Of a DNA stretch of 64,000 nucleotides, positions 1 to 9,877 are shown one piece after another (the stretch's first letter is position 1; every line of letters starts with the position of its first letter). The DNA is from Saprospiraceae bacterium (GTDB lineage: Bacteria > Bacteroidota > Bacteroidia > Chitinophagales > Saprospiraceae). The DNA lies in NCBI GenBank assembly GCA_026129545.1, contig JAHCHX010000001.1, positions 2,975,501 to 3,039,500 on the forward strand, given 5' to 3'. The position numbers and the translations under genes were made by a program. The notes under the pieces were generated by a model, which saw only the letters and a program-made list of their open reading frames with translations, searched no databases and was not told where the DNA came from.

Positions 1-1364
1 ACAGGGGCAAAGGCGTGGGCCGCACGGTGGATGGGTTGGCCGTGTTTGTGGAGGGTGCAGTGCCCGGCGATGTGGTGGATGTGTTCATCCAAAAGAAAAA
101 AGGCGGTTTTGCGGAGGGCAAGGTCGAGCGCATCGTGAAGCCGTCGCCCGACCGGGCGGAACCATTCTGCGAGCACTTCTCCGTCTGTGGGGGATGCAAA
201 TGGCAAAATCTTGACTATCAGGCACAGTTGCGCCACAAGCAGCAGGTGGTGGAGGATGCCTTGCTCCGCATCGGCAAAATACAGCTCGGCGAGATGCTGC
301 CCATTTTGGGCGCGCCGGAAACGGTTTTTTACCGCAATAAACTGGAGTTTGGGTTTTCAAACAAAAGGTGGCTGTTGCCGGGCGAGATGGATGCCGCGTC
401 GTCCGCCGAAACTTCGCCCGCGAATTTGAACGCACTCGGCTTTCACAAGGCTGGTTTTTTCGATAAAATCATTGACATCGAGCATTGTTGGCTACAAGCC
501 GAGCCTTCCAACGCGCTGCGCAACACTTGCCGCCAAATTGCTTTTGAGCAAAATTTGGCGTTTTACGATTTGCGCACGCACAAGGGTTTTTTGCGCAACC
601 TGATGGTGCGGCTTACCACGACTGGCGAAACAATGTTGCTGGTCAGTTTTGCTCGAAACGACGCTGCGGCGATTCGCCAGTATCTGGATGCCATTTTGGA
701 AAAATTTCCAGGTTTGACCACGCTGGTTTATACGGTGAACACGAAGCTGAATGACTCCATGTTCGACCTTGAGATGGTTCCTTATTTTGGGAAAGGCTAT
801 GTCGTGGAGCAGTTGGGTGGTTTGAAATTCAAAATTGGCCCCAAATCTTTTTTCCAAACCAACTCTTTGCAAGGCAAACGGTTGTACGACGTGGCAGCCG
901 ATTTCGCTGGCCTGACCGGCAAGGAAAATGTGTATGACCTTTACACTGGCACGGGGAGCATCGCGCTTTACTTGGCTCGCCAATGCCGACAGGTGGTGGG
1001 CATAGAGGAGGTGCCGGAGGCCATTGCCGACGCGGAGGAAAATATGCGGCTCAATGGCATCACCAACGCCGTTTTCTATGCGGGCGATGTGAAACAGGTG
1101 CTGACCGCTGAGTTTGCCGAACGGCATGGACGGCCCGATGTGGTCGTCACTGACCCACCTCGCGCGGGAATGCACGAAAAGGCTGTGCGGTTTTTGTTGG
1201 AGCTGGCCGCTCCGCGCATCGTTTACGTCAGTTGCAACCCTGCTACGCAAGCGCGTGATTTGCAGTGGCTTTCCGAAAAGTACGCTACGCTGAAAGCACA
1301 ACCAGTAGATATGTTTCCTCACACGCACCACATAGAGAACGTGGCCTTGTTAGAACTGAAATAG
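1..1364 (+). CDS. rlmD: 23S rRNA (uracil-5-)-methyltransferase RlmD/RumA family, 5'-truncated by the window edge
   Basis: SAM-dependent methyltransferase that puts a C5 methyl on a uracil in 23S rRNA. The reading frame is open to the first base of the window and encodes the start of a TRAM domain (GKGVGRTVDG), so the true start lies upstream; an internal GTG at 15 is only a computed start. Cysteines in CEHFSVCGGC plus a later HCW fit the [4Fe-4S] site of this family. Motif I is DLYTGTGSIALYLA, followed by DPPRAG and the catalytic-cysteine motif VSCNP. The stop is 5 bases before the next start, suggesting co-transcription. Family assignment is firm; the exact target uridine (RlmD versus a paralogue) is inference. 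Confidence 0.93.
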   Translation, partial: RGKGVGRTVDGLAVFVEGAVPGDVVDVFIQKKKGGFAEGKVERIVKPSPDRAEPFCEHFSVCGGCKWQNLDYQAQLRHKQQVVEDALLRIGKIQLGEMLPILGAPETVFYRNKLEFGFSNKRWLLPGEMDAASSAETSPANLNALGFHKAGFFDKIIDIEHCWLQAEPSNALRNTCRQIAFEQNLAFYDLRTHKGFLRNLMVRLTTTGETMLLVSFARNDAAAIRQYLDAILEKFPGLTTLVYTVNTKLNDSMFDLEMVPYFGKGYVVEQLGGLKFKIGPKSFFQTNSLQGKRLYDVAADFAGLTGKENVYDLYTGTGSIALYLARQCRQVVGIEEVPEAIADAEENMRLNGITNAVFYAGDVKQVLTAEFAERHGRPDVVVTDPPRAGMHEKAVRFLLELAAPRIVYVSCNPATQARDLQWLSEKYATLKAQPVDMFPHTHHIENVALLELK

Positions 1365-1369
1365 ACATC

Positions 1370-2563
1370 ATGTTGCCAACCCTTCCATACATTTTGCTCG
1401 CAGCGGGCATACTTATTATTGTCAATTTAGTGGCCGGGCGGTTCGCCACTCGATTCGGAGCGCCCACCCTTTTGGCCACGCTGGCTATCGGCGTGATTTT
1501 CGGCAATGGCGGGCCTTATGATTTTGACTACAACTTCCCGGTGGTGACGCTTCGCTTCAGCGAAATAGCCTTGTGTGTCATCATCTTTGCGGGTGGTTTC
1601 GAGTCCAATTGGAAGCGTTTTCGCCCTATCTTCTGGCAGGGTGTTTCTTTGGCGACGTTGGGCGTATTGTTGACGGTGGTGGCTACCGCCGTGTTCGCTT
1701 ATGGTTTGTTGGGGTGGTCGTGGACGCATAGTTTATTGTTGGGGGCAGTGGTGTCTGCGACGGATGCGGCGGCTGTTTTTTCCATTCTGGAAAATAACAA
1801 CCTGAGCTTGAAACCGGGTGTGCGCGAGGTGCTTGAATTGGAATCGGGGGCCAACGACCCAATGGCTTTTTTCCTGACCCTAAGTGTGTCGGCCATGCTC
1901 ATATCGCAGCCATCCGACGCGGGTTTGCTTGCCTTGTCGGGCAATTTTTTGTGGACGATGTTTGTGGGTGCTGCAACAGGGCTATTGGCCGGTAAATTCA
2001 TTCATTTGTTGGCACGGCACGTTCCGCTCAAAAGAGGCCAGTTCCCAATAGTGTTGTTAGCGTGGATATTGATTTTGTATGCGGTAAATTCCTTGTTGGG
2101 AGGCAGCGCGTTTTTGTCGGTATATCTGGCGGGAATGATTTTGGGCAACTCTCCGTGGGTGCAACGGGATTTCAACATCCATTTTTTTGAAAGTTTTTCT
2201 TGGCTGATGGAGACGGCTCTTTTCTTGGTATTGGGGCTTCAAGTGTATTTGTTCGAGTTGCAAGACGTACTTTGGGAAGGACTCATTTTGTCCGCCGTTT
2301 TGATTTTCGTATCGCGTCCTTTTGGGGTGTTGGGGTCTTTGGTTTTTTTCAAAAAAATTGGCTGGCGGTTCAAAGTCTTTTATTCTTGGGTGGGTCTTCG
2401 CGGTGCCACGCCTATTGTGTTTGCCTTGATTCCAATAGTGAGCCAAGTGCCAGAGGCTCACAAAATTTTCAACATTGCTTTTATCGTGGTAGTGGTTTCT
2501 ATGCTGGTGCAGGGCACCACTGTGTCTGGAATGGCAAAGGTGGCGGGTGTGGAGCAGACATGA
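1370..2563 (+). CDS. Cation (K+ or Na+)/proton antiporter, CPA1/NhaP2-like
   Basis: Inner-membrane monovalent cation/H+ antiporter of about 397 residues with roughly 12 hydrophobic segments. The core motifs VVSATDAAAVFSIL and LELESGANDPMAFFLTL are those of the NhaP2/CvrA group of potassium/proton antiporters. The usual C-terminal TrkA-C/RCK-type regulatory domain of CvrA is absent: the protein ends right after the last membrane segments. The frame is open further upstream inside the rlmD gene, but ATG 1370 gives a membrane-targeted N-terminus (MLPTLPYILLAAG) and is preferred. Convergent with the NhaD-type gene, 13 bases away. First of three antiporters in this region. Confidence 0.9.
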   Translation: MLPTLPYILLAAGILIIVNLVAGRFATRFGAPTLLATLAIGVIFGNGGPYDFDYNFPVVTLRFSEIALCVIIFAGGFESNWKRFRPIFWQGVSLATLGVLLTVVATAVFAYGLLGWSWTHSLLLGAVVSATDAAAVFSILENNNLSLKPGVREVLELESGANDPMAFFLTLSVSAMLISQPSDAGLLALSGNFLWTMFVGAATGLLAGKFIHLLARHVPLKRGQFPIVLLAWILILYAVNSLLGGSAFLSVYLAGMILGNSPWVQRDFNIHFFESFSWLMETALFLVLGLQVYLFELQDVLWEGLILSAVLIFVSRPFGVLGSLVFFKKIGWRFKVFYSWVGLRGATPIVFALIPIVSQVPEAHKIFNIAFIVVVVSMLVQGTTVSGMAKVAGVEQT

Positions 2564-2576
2564 GAGGGCGCGCCTT

Positions 2577-3854
2577 CTAATGCACCAAAGCGTACTGCAA
2601 CACAAAGACTAAGGCACCTGCCAAATAGCCGATTACTGCCCAGAAAGTAATGCGCCGCACATACCAAAAGAAATTGATGTGCTCCATACCCATGGCCGCT
2701 ACACCCGCAGCCGAGCCAATGATGAGCGCGCTGCCTCCCGTGCCTGCGCAGTAGGCGAGAAACTCCCAGAAATAGTGGTCGGTGGGGAACTGTTCCAATG
2801 TGTACATTCCTTGTGCGGCTGCCACGAGCGGCACGTTGTCCACGATGGCCGACAAGAAGCCAATGAGGATGACGACGATGGTGATGTTGCCAATCGTGCG
2901 GTCGAGCCAAGCGGCCAGATTGCCAAGCAGCCCTAGACTTTGAAGAGCGGCTACGGCGACCAGAATGCCGAGGAAGAACAGGATACTGGGGGAGTCAATT
3001 TTCCGCAGCGCATGTATCACGGAGCGCGTGCCCTTTTCCACCTCGTCTTTGCCATTGTGGATGAGCTCGGTGACAATCCACATGACGCCCAAGCCGAGCA
3101 ACATTCCCATGAATGGGGGCAGGTGCGTCACGGTCTTGAACACGGGCACGAACAACAAGGCGCCCAGCCCGATGGCAAACACCGAATTGCGCTCCCGCGC
3201 TGTGGTGGTGAGGCCATGCGTCACCACGTCGGCAGGCGGCTTCACCTTGCCTTTGGCCCCGCGCGAGATGATGAGCAAGGGCACAATCATGCAAGCCAAA
3301 CTCGGTATGATGAGCATTTTCACGATGCTGAGCGCCGTCACTTGGCCGCCTATCCAGAGCATGGTGGTGGTCACGTCGCCCATAGGCGACCAAGCCCCAC
3401 CCGCATTAGCCGCCACTACCACCAGCCCAATAAACAATAGGCGCTCTTCCCGGTCGGCTATGATTTTGCGCAGCAGACTGACCATCACAATGGTCGTGGT
3501 TAGGTTATCGAGCAGCGCCGACATAAAAAAAGCAATCGTGCAAATCAGCCAAAGCAATCGGCGCTTGTCGGTGGTCTGAATGCGCTCTGTCACTATCTCA
3601 AACCCGTCGTGCGCATCTATCAACTCCACGATGACCATGGCTCCGAGCAAAAAGAAAAGGATTTCGGAGATTTCTCCCATGTGCTCCGTCAAGTGGTGCG
3701 ACACGATTTCTTTATTTGGTTCGCCTAAAATATAAAGCGTCCAGCACAGCACGCCCGTCACCAAGGCGAAGGCGGCTTTGTTGATTTTGAGAGAGTGTTC
3801 TAAGGTAATGGCTGCGTAACCGAGAACAAAAACGATAACAATCAGTAGGCTCAT
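2577..3854 (-). CDS. nhaD: NhaD-type Na+/H+ antiporter
   Basis: Integral membrane protein of 425 residues belonging to the NhaD branch of the ion transporter superfamily, which exchanges Na+ or Li+ for protons. It has a hydrophobic N-terminus (MSLLIVIVFVLGYAAI), the family segment ALLDNLTTTIVMVSLLRK and, later, SAIVDNVPLVAAAQGMY, the two internal-repeat motifs with paired Asp/Asn residues near the ion site. Length is normal for the family. The stop faces the CPA1-like gene (13 bp apart) and the start diverges from the KefB-like gene, giving a three-antiporter cluster with two different folds. No regulatory site recognised in the 276 bp divergent gap. Confidence 0.9.
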   Translation of the reverse strand: MSLLIVIVFVLGYAAITLEHSLKINKAAFALVTGVLCWTLYILGEPNKEIVSHHLTEHMGEISEILFFLLGAMVIVELIDAHDGFEIVTERIQTTDKRRLLWLICTIAFFMSALLDNLTTTIVMVSLLRKIIADREERLLFIGLVVVAANAGGAWSPMGDVTTTMLWIGGQVTALSIVKMLIIPSLACMIVPLLIISRGAKGKVKPPADVVTHGLTTTARERNSVFAIGLGALLFVPVFKTVTHLPPFMGMLLGLGVMWIVTELIHNGKDEVEKGTRSVIHALRKIDSPSILFFLGILVAVAALQSLGLLGNLAAWLDRTIGNITIVVILIGFLSAIVDNVPLVAAAQGMYTLEQFPTDHYFWEFLAYCAGTGGSALIIGSAAGVAAMGMEHINFFWYVRRITFWAVIGYLAGALVFVLQYALVH

Positions 3855-4130
3855 AAATCACGAGTGTAAACGGGGTTTGGAAAACGGGGGCGAAAAAACG
3901 GAGAAAATCCGAGAACGCCACCCAAGCAGGTTGGAAGAGTATGTACCCGATGCGCCGTTTGAACAACCTTTTGGGATGGCGGTTGCATGGTTTTGAGGTT
4001 TTTTCAAAAGAAAGCGCCACCCGCCTGTTTGCCCAGCATGGCAAACGGCATCACAAACCTCCGGCCATCGAATACACCTGTTACCTTTGCCGACGACGTT
4101 TGGCTGCTGTTGACACAATACCGATACTTT

Positions 4131-6266
4131 ATGCACTTAGACTTGACCTTGCCCCTTGCGAACCCCGTGTTGATATTTGCGTTGGTGCTTTTCATCATTC
4201 TGTTTGCGCCGTTGGTGCTGAACCGGCTGAAGATTCCGCACATCATTGGGTTGATAATCGCGGGAGTGTTGATCGGGCCGTATGGGTTCAATATCATGGT
4301 GAGAGACAGTAGCATCGTGCTGTTTGGCACAGTGGGCTTGCTGTACATCATGTTTTTGGCAGGCTTGGAAATAGACCTCAACGAGTTCAAGCGCAATACG
4401 TTGAAGAGCTTGCTCTTTGGTCTTTATACCTTCTTGGTACCGATGACGCTTGGCGTGAGCGTTTCTTACTATTTTTTGGGTTTTAGCCTTCCCACCGCCA
4501 TTTTATTGGCAAGTATGTTCGCCTCGCACACGTTGGTAACCTATCCCATATTGTCGCGCTATGGCATCATCAAAAACAGGGCGGTCAACATCACCATCGG
4601 TGGCACGATGATTACGGACACTTTGGCGCTGTTGGTTTTGGCCGTCATCATTGGCACCTCCAAAGGTGAAATCGGGCCTGATTTCTGGTTGCAGCTCAGC
4701 ATGTCGGTGTTGGCGTTCATTGCGCTTGTGCTATTTGGGTTTCCTATCATCGTGCGGTGGTTTTTTAGTCGCAACGAAGACCCTGTGATGCAGTATATTT
4801 TTGTGTTGGGGCTTGTGTTTTTGGCCGCTTTCTTATCGCAAGTCGCTGGCGTGGAGCCTATCATAGGTGCGTTTTTGGCGGGTTTGGCGCTCAATCAGTA
4901 CATTCCGCACACCTCCGCCTTGATGAACCGAATCGAGTTTGTGGGCAATGCGTTGTTCATTCCTTTTTTCTTGATAGGGGTTGGGATGTTGGTGGACGTG
5001 TCAATCATATTTCGGGATACGGAGACCATCAAAATCGCGGTCACCATGTCGGTGGTAGCCACTTTCGCAAAATATGTCGCTGCTTTTTTGACCCAAAAAA
5101 GTCTGGGGCTTAGCAAGGATGAGCGCAATCTGATATTTGGGCTAAGCAATGCGCAAGCGGCAGCTACCTTGGCGGCGGTGCTGGTGGGCTTCAACACCAT
5201 CATCGGCACGGGCGCTGATGGCGAACCCATCAGGCTGCTCAATGAAAATGTGCTCAATGGCACCATTTTGATGATTTTGGTCACATGCACTATTGCATCG
5301 TTTGCCACAGAGCAAAGCGCTCGCAAGCTGGCGTTGCTTGAGGTAGAATCGGAAGACACAGACCATGCACACAGCAAATCGCGTCGGTTGTTGATTCCTG
5401 TTTCCAATGCAAAGGTGATTGACACGTTGGTGGGGCTTGCTGTGTTGTCGAAAGAAAAAGAGGATAAGTTGTTTGCGGCACATATAGTACGCGATGCACA
5501 CGATAGGAAGGAGCTTGCGGAAGCAGAAAAATTGATAGAAAAAACTCAAAAAGTAGCATCGGAAACCGACAATCGTTTGGAGACGCTCATCGCCGCAGAC
5601 ACGAACGTGGGCGCGGGATTGTCGCAAATTGTCAAAGAAGAGCGAATCACCGATGTTTTCTTAGGCTCCCACGTTCGCAAAGACCCTACTGACAATTTCT
5701 ACGGCAACATTATCCGCACCATTCTCAACAGCACCTCAGCCAATATATTTATCTCGCGCATACTGCAACCGCCCGGCCTGACGAAAAAAGTAGTGTTTGT
5801 CATCCCCGAAAATGCGGAGTACGAAATCGGGTTCCCGCATTGGTTCCCGATGATGAAGCACCTATGCCAAGAGATAGGCGCAAAAGCAAAAGTGTTTGCG
5901 GGAGAGGCCACGTTGAGATACCTTGGCAATCTCAACGCTGGCTCGAAAACGCCGTTGTCCTTTGAGGCTGAGCGATTTACCGATTGGGAGGATTTTCTGA
6001 TTCTTGCACGGGACGTGACCAAAGCAGACCTTTTTGTGGTGGTGCAAGCGCGGAAGTCGTATATCTCCTACAATCCTCATTTTGAAAAAGTCCCCATTTT
6101 CCTCACCAAGTATTTTCAAGACATCAATTACCTGTTGGTCTATCCGGGAGACGGGCGCGACATTGGCCCTGCGCTCGACTACCGCAACCCCTCCCTTTCG
6201 GAGCCTATCAAAGAAAATTTTGAAATGCTGAAAAACATTGGGAGCAAAATTTTGAAGACCAAGTGA
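4131..6266 (+). CDS. CPA2 (KefB-like) cation/proton antiporter with C-terminal universal stress protein region
   Basis: About 711 residues. The first ~390 form the Na+/H+ exchanger domain of the CPA2 family (RLKIPHIIGLIIAGVLIGPYG; the inverted-repeat core around TLGVSVSYYFLGFSLPTA and GAFLAGLALN). The remaining ~320 residues are soluble and resemble tandem universal stress protein domains (RRLLIPVSNAKVIDTLVGLA, with a short ITDVFLGSH stretch later), rather than the RCK domain of KefB/C. ATG 4131 is chosen because MHLDLTLPLANPVL leads directly into the first membrane helix; the frame extends to 3987 without hydrophobic content. It faces the downstream lipoprotein gene, 9 bp away. Ion specificity cannot be read from sequence. 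Confidence 0.9.
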   Translation: MHLDLTLPLANPVLIFALVLFIILFAPLVLNRLKIPHIIGLIIAGVLIGPYGFNIMVRDSSIVLFGTVGLLYIMFLAGLEIDLNEFKRNTLKSLLFGLYTFLVPMTLGVSVSYYFLGFSLPTAILLASMFASHTLVTYPILSRYGIIKNRAVNITIGGTMITDTLALLVLAVIIGTSKGEIGPDFWLQLSMSVLAFIALVLFGFPIIVRWFFSRNEDPVMQYIFVLGLVFLAAFLSQVAGVEPIIGAFLAGLALNQYIPHTSALMNRIEFVGNALFIPFFLIGVGMLVDVSIIFRDTETIKIAVTMSVVATFAKYVAAFLTQKSLGLSKDERNLIFGLSNAQAAATLAAVLVGFNTIIGTGADGEPIRLLNENVLNGTILMILVTCTIASFATEQSARKLALLEVESEDTDHAHSKSRRLLIPVSNAKVIDTLVGLAVLSKEKEDKLFAAHIVRDAHDRKELAEAEKLIEKTQKVASETDNRLETLIAADTNVGAGLSQIVKEERITDVFLGSHVRKDPTDNFYGNIIRTILNSTSANIFISRILQPPGLTKKVVFVIPENAEYEIGFPHWFPMMKHLCQEIGAKAKVFAGEATLRYLGNLNAGSKTPLSFEAERFTDWEDFLILARDVTKADLFVVVQARKSYISYNPHFEKVPIFLTKYFQDINYLLVYPGDGRDIGPALDYRNPSLSEPIKENFEMLKNIGSKILKTK

Positions 6267-6275
6267 GAAGCGGAG

Positions 6276-6806
6276 TCACTTGTGCGCCGCTCGCATCTGC
6301 AAGCTGAGGCGCACATCCGTCTCGGTTTGTGTGGTGTTGCGCAGCCACAGCACCAAATCGAGGCTTATGTGAGATTTCTCGAAAAAACGCTTGGAGTCGG
6401 CCAACGACGGGATGAGCGGCAGGTTGTTGCCGGGGTTGAGCGGCATGGGGTAGCGGTAGGCTATTTCCACAAAATCAGTCGGGTCGCTGGCATCGAACAC
6501 CCGAAGCGAAACTTGGTCAATGAAAGCAAAATCCGCATCGCCAAACACCCCCGCCATCGTGGATTGGAGGGTCAGTACCCTAGAAATATCCTCGCTCTTT
6601 TTGCCGTTCAGCTCGAGCGCTTGGTCGTAGCGCGTAGGGATGTTTTTTATTTGAAAATGATGCACGTCAAAAGCACCAATACCTGCTGGTATGAAAATAT
6701 CCTGCTGGAAAAGCAGGTCGTGGCCCGCTGGCACATCTTCGTTCTTGTCGCACGAAAGGCCCAGCAACAAGCAACCCAGGAGCATGATGAAAATCTTGTT
6801 TCGCAT
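6276..6806 (-). CDS. Lipoprotein of unknown function
   Basis: Encodes about 176 residues with a clear lipoprotein signal (MRNKIFIMLLGCLLLGLSC; cysteine at residue 19), so it should be exported and lipid-anchored. The rest is a soluble, probably beta-rich domain containing QDIFIPAGIGAFDVHHFQIKN, which I do not recognise. ATG 6806 is preferred over an upstream in-frame start at 6872 because it gives the signal sequence directly and avoids overlap with obg. It follows obg by 41 bp on the same strand and may be co-transcribed. It ends 9 bp from the convergent antiporter gene. Confidence 0.75.
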   Translation of the reverse strand: MRNKIFIMLLGCLLLGLSCDKNEDVPAGHDLLFQQDIFIPAGIGAFDVHHFQIKNIPTRYDQALELNGKKSEDISRVLTLQSTMAGVFGDADFAFIDQVSLRVFDASDPTDFVEIAYRYPMPLNPGNNLPLIPSLADSKRFFEKSHISLDLVLWLRNTTQTETDVRLSLQMRAAHK

Positions 6807-6847
6807 ATTTCGACAAGATGAAAAACAGGGAGAAAAGGTTGCCTCCG

Positions 6848-7840
6848 TCAGCTTTCGTTGAGCATGTTCCAAAGCAGGTCTTTCAGTCGCTGCAAGTTTT
6901 TGTTGGTCATGGAAGAGATAAAAATGGCGGGTATGCCTGTCGGCAATGTCGGGCGCAGCATTTTTTCCAGGTCGTCGTCAATCAAGTCGCATTTGGTGAT
7001 GGCAAGCAGGCGAGGTTTGTCCAGAAGTTCGGGGTTGTACTGTTCCAGCTCATGGAGCAGAATGGCGTATTCGTCGCGGATGTTGCGGTCGGTGTCTGCT
7101 GGGACCATGAAGAGCAGGATGCTATTGCGTTCGATGTGTCGCAAGAAGCGATGCCCAAGCCCCCTTCCTTCGTGAGCGCCTTCTATGATGCCGGGGATAT
7201 CGGCCATGATAAAGGTCTGTCCCTCGCGCACTTTCACGATGCCGAGATTGGGCACGAGCGTGGTGAAGGGGTAATCGCCGATTTTGGGTTTGGCTGCCGT
7301 GACGGCGCTCAGCAGGGTGCTTTTCCCGGCGTTTGGGAAGCCCACCAAGCCGACATCGGCCAGAATTTTAAGCTCCAGTATAATCCATTTTTCGATGGCA
7401 GGTTCGCCGGGCTGCGCATAACGCGGCGTTTGGTGGGTGGCGGATTTGAAAAAATTGTTGCCCTTGCCGCCTCGGCCTCCGGGGAGCAGGATTTTCTCGT
7501 CGTCTTTTTCGGTGATTTCCATCAGGAATTCGCCCGTCTCCGCATCGCGGGCCACTGTGCCCAATGGCACTTTCACAATAATGTCTTCGCCATCCTTCCC
7601 TGTTTTCAAGCCGCCGCGCCCGCCGTCGCCATCTTTGGCAAAGATATGCTTGGTGAATTTCAACGAAAGCAACGTCCATTCCTGAGGGTCGGCTTTCAGG
7701 ATAATATGGCCGCCGCGCCCGCCGTCGCCTCCGTCGGGGCCGCCTTTGGGCGTGGCGGGGCCTCGATAGAAGTGCACGCTTCCTCCGCCGCCTTTGCCGG
7801 AGCGGAAGAGAATTTTTACATAATCTACAAAATTTTCCAT
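6848..7840 (-). CDS. obg: GTPase Obg/CgtA, ribosome assembly
   Basis: Essential GTPase that associates with the 50S subunit and late ribosome assembly. The 330-residue protein has the glycine-rich Obg fold (residues ~1-158, with [13 protein letters not shown] and GGDGGRGG) and a G domain: G1 GFPNAGKST at 167-174, G3 DIPG at 214-217, G4 TKCD at 282-285, G5 SSM at 309-311. The variable C-terminal OCT domain found in some Obg proteins is lacking, as in many Bacteroidota. Upstream of the ATG a near-match to the -7 box (TACCTTCG) is present on the minus strand. Diverges from the LOG-family gene and precedes the lipoprotein gene. Confidence 0.97.
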   Translation of the reverse strand: MENFVDYVKILFRSGKGGGGSVHFYRGPATPKGGPDGGDGGRGGHIILKADPQEWTLLSLKFTKHIFAKDGDGGRGGLKTGKDGEDIIVKVPLGTVARDAETGEFLMEITEKDDEKILLPGGRGGKGNNFFKSATHQTPRYAQPGEPAIEKWIILELKILADVGLVGFPNAGKSTLLSAVTAAKPKIGDYPFTTLVPNLGIVKVREGQTFIMADIPGIIEGAHEGRGLGHRFLRHIERNSILLFMVPADTDRNIRDEYAILLHELEQYNPELLDKPRLLAITKCDLIDDDLEKMLRPTLPTGIPAIFISSMTNKNLQRLKDLLWNMLNES

Positions 7841-7930
7841 GATACAGTGGGCGAAGGTACGGCGCGATGTGGTATTTGACCTTATTCAGAGAAAGGTCGT
7901 AGTTTGGCCGCAAAAAACAAATCAACGCAA

Positions 7931-8668
7931 ATGGCAGAAAAAAAACGCCTCATTGACCCCAACGAACCACAGTTCTTCGAAGGCCCGAAGAGTCGCAGAT
8001 TCGAGTTAGGGTTCGCGTTCAAAGTGTTCAAGGAGTTTTTGCAGGGGTTTCGCGGGTTGCATTTCATCGGCCCATGCGTCACGGTGTTTGGCTCCGCCCG
8101 TTTCAAGGAAGGTCACCCTTACTATGAGGCGGCAAAAAAATTCAGTGGCCGAATTGCCGATGAGCTGGGGCTGACCATTATGACGGGTGGTGGCCCCGGC
8201 ATCATGGAAGCGGCCAATCGCGGCGCACGGGAGGTGGGTGGCAAATCGGTGGGGTGCAACATCGTGTTGCCACATGAGCAAAAGGAAAATCCTTATCTGG
8301 ATAAGTACGTCACCTTTCGCTACTTTTTCGTGCGCAAAGTGCTGTTGCTCAAGTACTCTTATGCCTTTGTCATTTTTCCCGGAGGCTTCGGCACCATGGA
8401 CGAGCTCTTCGAGACCTTGACTTTGGTGCAGACCGGAAAAATTGACAATTTTCCCATCGTGGTGATGGGGATGGATTTTTTCCGCCCGCTTCAAGAATAT
8501 CTCAAGTTCATGGTGGAGCAGGGCACCATTTCGCCAGAAGACATGGACCTTATCATTTTCACCGACGACATGGATGAGGCCATCAGCCACATCCGCAAGT
8601 ATCTTTCGGCCAACTATCGAGTGGTCAAGCGCGACCGCCCTGTGTGGTGGTTGTTTGAGAAGTCATAA
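7931..8668 (+). CDS. LOG-family/TIGR00730 Rossmann-fold protein
   Basis: 245-residue cytosolic protein of the LOG (LONELY GUY) family, known for cytokinin-riboside monophosphate phosphoribohydrolases and related nucleotide N-glycosidases formerly mislabelled lysine decarboxylases. The signature motifs are present: GGGPGIMEAANRG (residues 86-98) and PGGFGTMDE (150-158), which carry the active-site Arg and Glu. ATG 7931 is preferred over an in-frame TTG at 7904. The physiological substrate in this organism is unknown. The gene is followed after 18 bp by the amidohydrolase gene in the same direction. Confidence 0.88.
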   Translation: MAEKKRLIDPNEPQFFEGPKSRRFELGFAFKVFKEFLQGFRGLHFIGPCVTVFGSARFKEGHPYYEAAKKFSGRIADELGLTIMTGGGPGIMEAANRGAREVGGKSVGCNIVLPHEQKENPYLDKYVTFRYFFVRKVLLLKYSYAFVIFPGGFGTMDELFETLTLVQTGKIDNFPIVVMGMDFFRPLQEYLKFMVEQGTISPEDMDLIIFTDDMDEAISHIRKYLSANYRVVKRDRPVWWLFEKS

Positions 8669-8686
8669 ACGAAATTTGTTCCTCCC

Positions 8687-9877
8687 ATGAAAGAGCAAAT
8701 CCAACAACTTGCCCGCCAATACCACGCCGACACGGTGGCTTGTCGCCGGCATCTGCACGCCCACCCAGAGCTTTCGTTTCAAGAAGTGCAAACCGGGAAA
8801 TTCGTGGCTGCTCAACTGGCCGCGCTCGGCATCGAACACCGACACGGCATGGCTGGCAACGGCGTGGTCGCCCTGATAAAGGGCAAAAATCCCCGCAAAC
8901 GGGTGGTGGCCTTGCGCGGCGACATGGACGCTTTGCCTATCCGCGAGGCCAACAACGTGCCTTACAAATCCCAAAACGATGGGGTCATGCACGCTTGCGG
9001 CCACGATGTGCATACCTCCTCCTTGCTCGGCACGGCGAGGGTTTTGCATGAGCTGCGCCACCAGTTTGAAGGCATGGTGAAGTGCATTTTTCAGCCGGGA
9101 GAGGAAAAATTGCCGGGCGGGGCTAGTATCATGATTCGGGAAGGAGTGCTCGAAAACCCTCGCCCCACAAGTATTTTTGGTCAACATGTGCATCCCCCTT
9201 TGCGGGCGGGCATGATAGGTCTCAAGCCGGGTATCTATATGGCTTCTGCCGACGAAATATATGTCACCGTGAAGGGGCGCGGCGGGCATGGCGCCATGCC
9301 GCACGATTGTGTTGACCCCGTGACCATTGCGGCTCAACTCATCGTGTCGCTTCAGCAAATCGTCAGTCGCTATGCCGACCCCACTATTCCGTCCGTGCTG
9401 ACGTTCGGAAAAGTAAACACCGTGGGCGGTGCGACGAATGTGATTCCAAATGAAATAAAACTCGAAGGGACTTTTCGCACCATGCATGAAAAATGGCGCT
9501 CCGAAGCGCATAAGCGCATGAAGAAAATAGCTGAAAGCGTGGCCAAAAGCATGGGGGCTGCGTGTGAGTTCAATATCGTGAAAGGCTATCCGGTATTGTA
9601 CAACCACGAGGCGCTGACGGCACGCACGAAAGCGCGAGCGAGCGAGTTTTTGGGCAAAGACAATGTCGTGGATTTGCCTGCTCGCATGACCGCCGAGGAT
9701 TTCGCCTATTTTTCACAAGCCATGCCAGCCTGCTTCTATCGTCTTGGCACGGGTAACCCCGAACGGGGCATCACTTCTCCCATCCACACCGACACATTTG
9801 ATATTGACGAGGCTGCTTTGGAAACCGGCGTGGGCTTGATGGCTTGGTTGGCCATCAAGGAACTGGAAGGCAAATGA
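8687..9877 (+). CDS. M20-family amidohydrolase (N-acyl-L-amino acid amidohydrolase/hippuricase-like)
   Basis: 396-residue metallopeptidase-fold hydrolase of the M20D group, which removes acyl groups from N-acyl amino acids or indole conjugates. Metal-binding residues are visible: Cys104 and His106 in HACGHDVH, the Glu pair in QPGEEKLPGG, His in FGQHVHP, and the C-terminal His of SPIHTDTF. The dimerisation domain begins near VTVKGRGGHGAMPH. No signal peptide, so probably cytosolic. Start ATG 8687 is 18 bp after the LOG-family gene, so the two may be co-transcribed. Substrate is inferred only at family level. Confidence 0.92.
   Translation: MKEQIQQLARQYHADTVACRRHLHAHPELSFQEVQTGKFVAAQLAALGIEHRHGMAGNGVVALIKGKNPRKRVVALRGDMDALPIREANNVPYKSQNDGVMHACGHDVHTSSLLGTARVLHELRHQFEGMVKCIFQPGEEKLPGGASIMIREGVLENPRPTSIFGQHVHPPLRAGMIGLKPGIYMASADEIYVTVKGRGGHGAMPHDCVDPVTIAAQLIVSLQQIVSRYADPTIPSVLTFGKVNTVGGATNVIPNEIKLEGTFRTMHEKWRSEAHKRMKKIAESVAKSMGAACEFNIVKGYPVLYNHEALTARTKARASEFLGKDNVVDLPARMTAEDFAYFSQAMPACFYRLGTGNPERGITSPIHTDTFDIDEAALETGVGLMAWLAIKELEGK

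Noticed and set aside
6818..7879. Long plus-strand frame (353 codons) opposite obg
   Set aside because: Complement of obg, whose G motifs are all intact; the opposite frame shows no domain.
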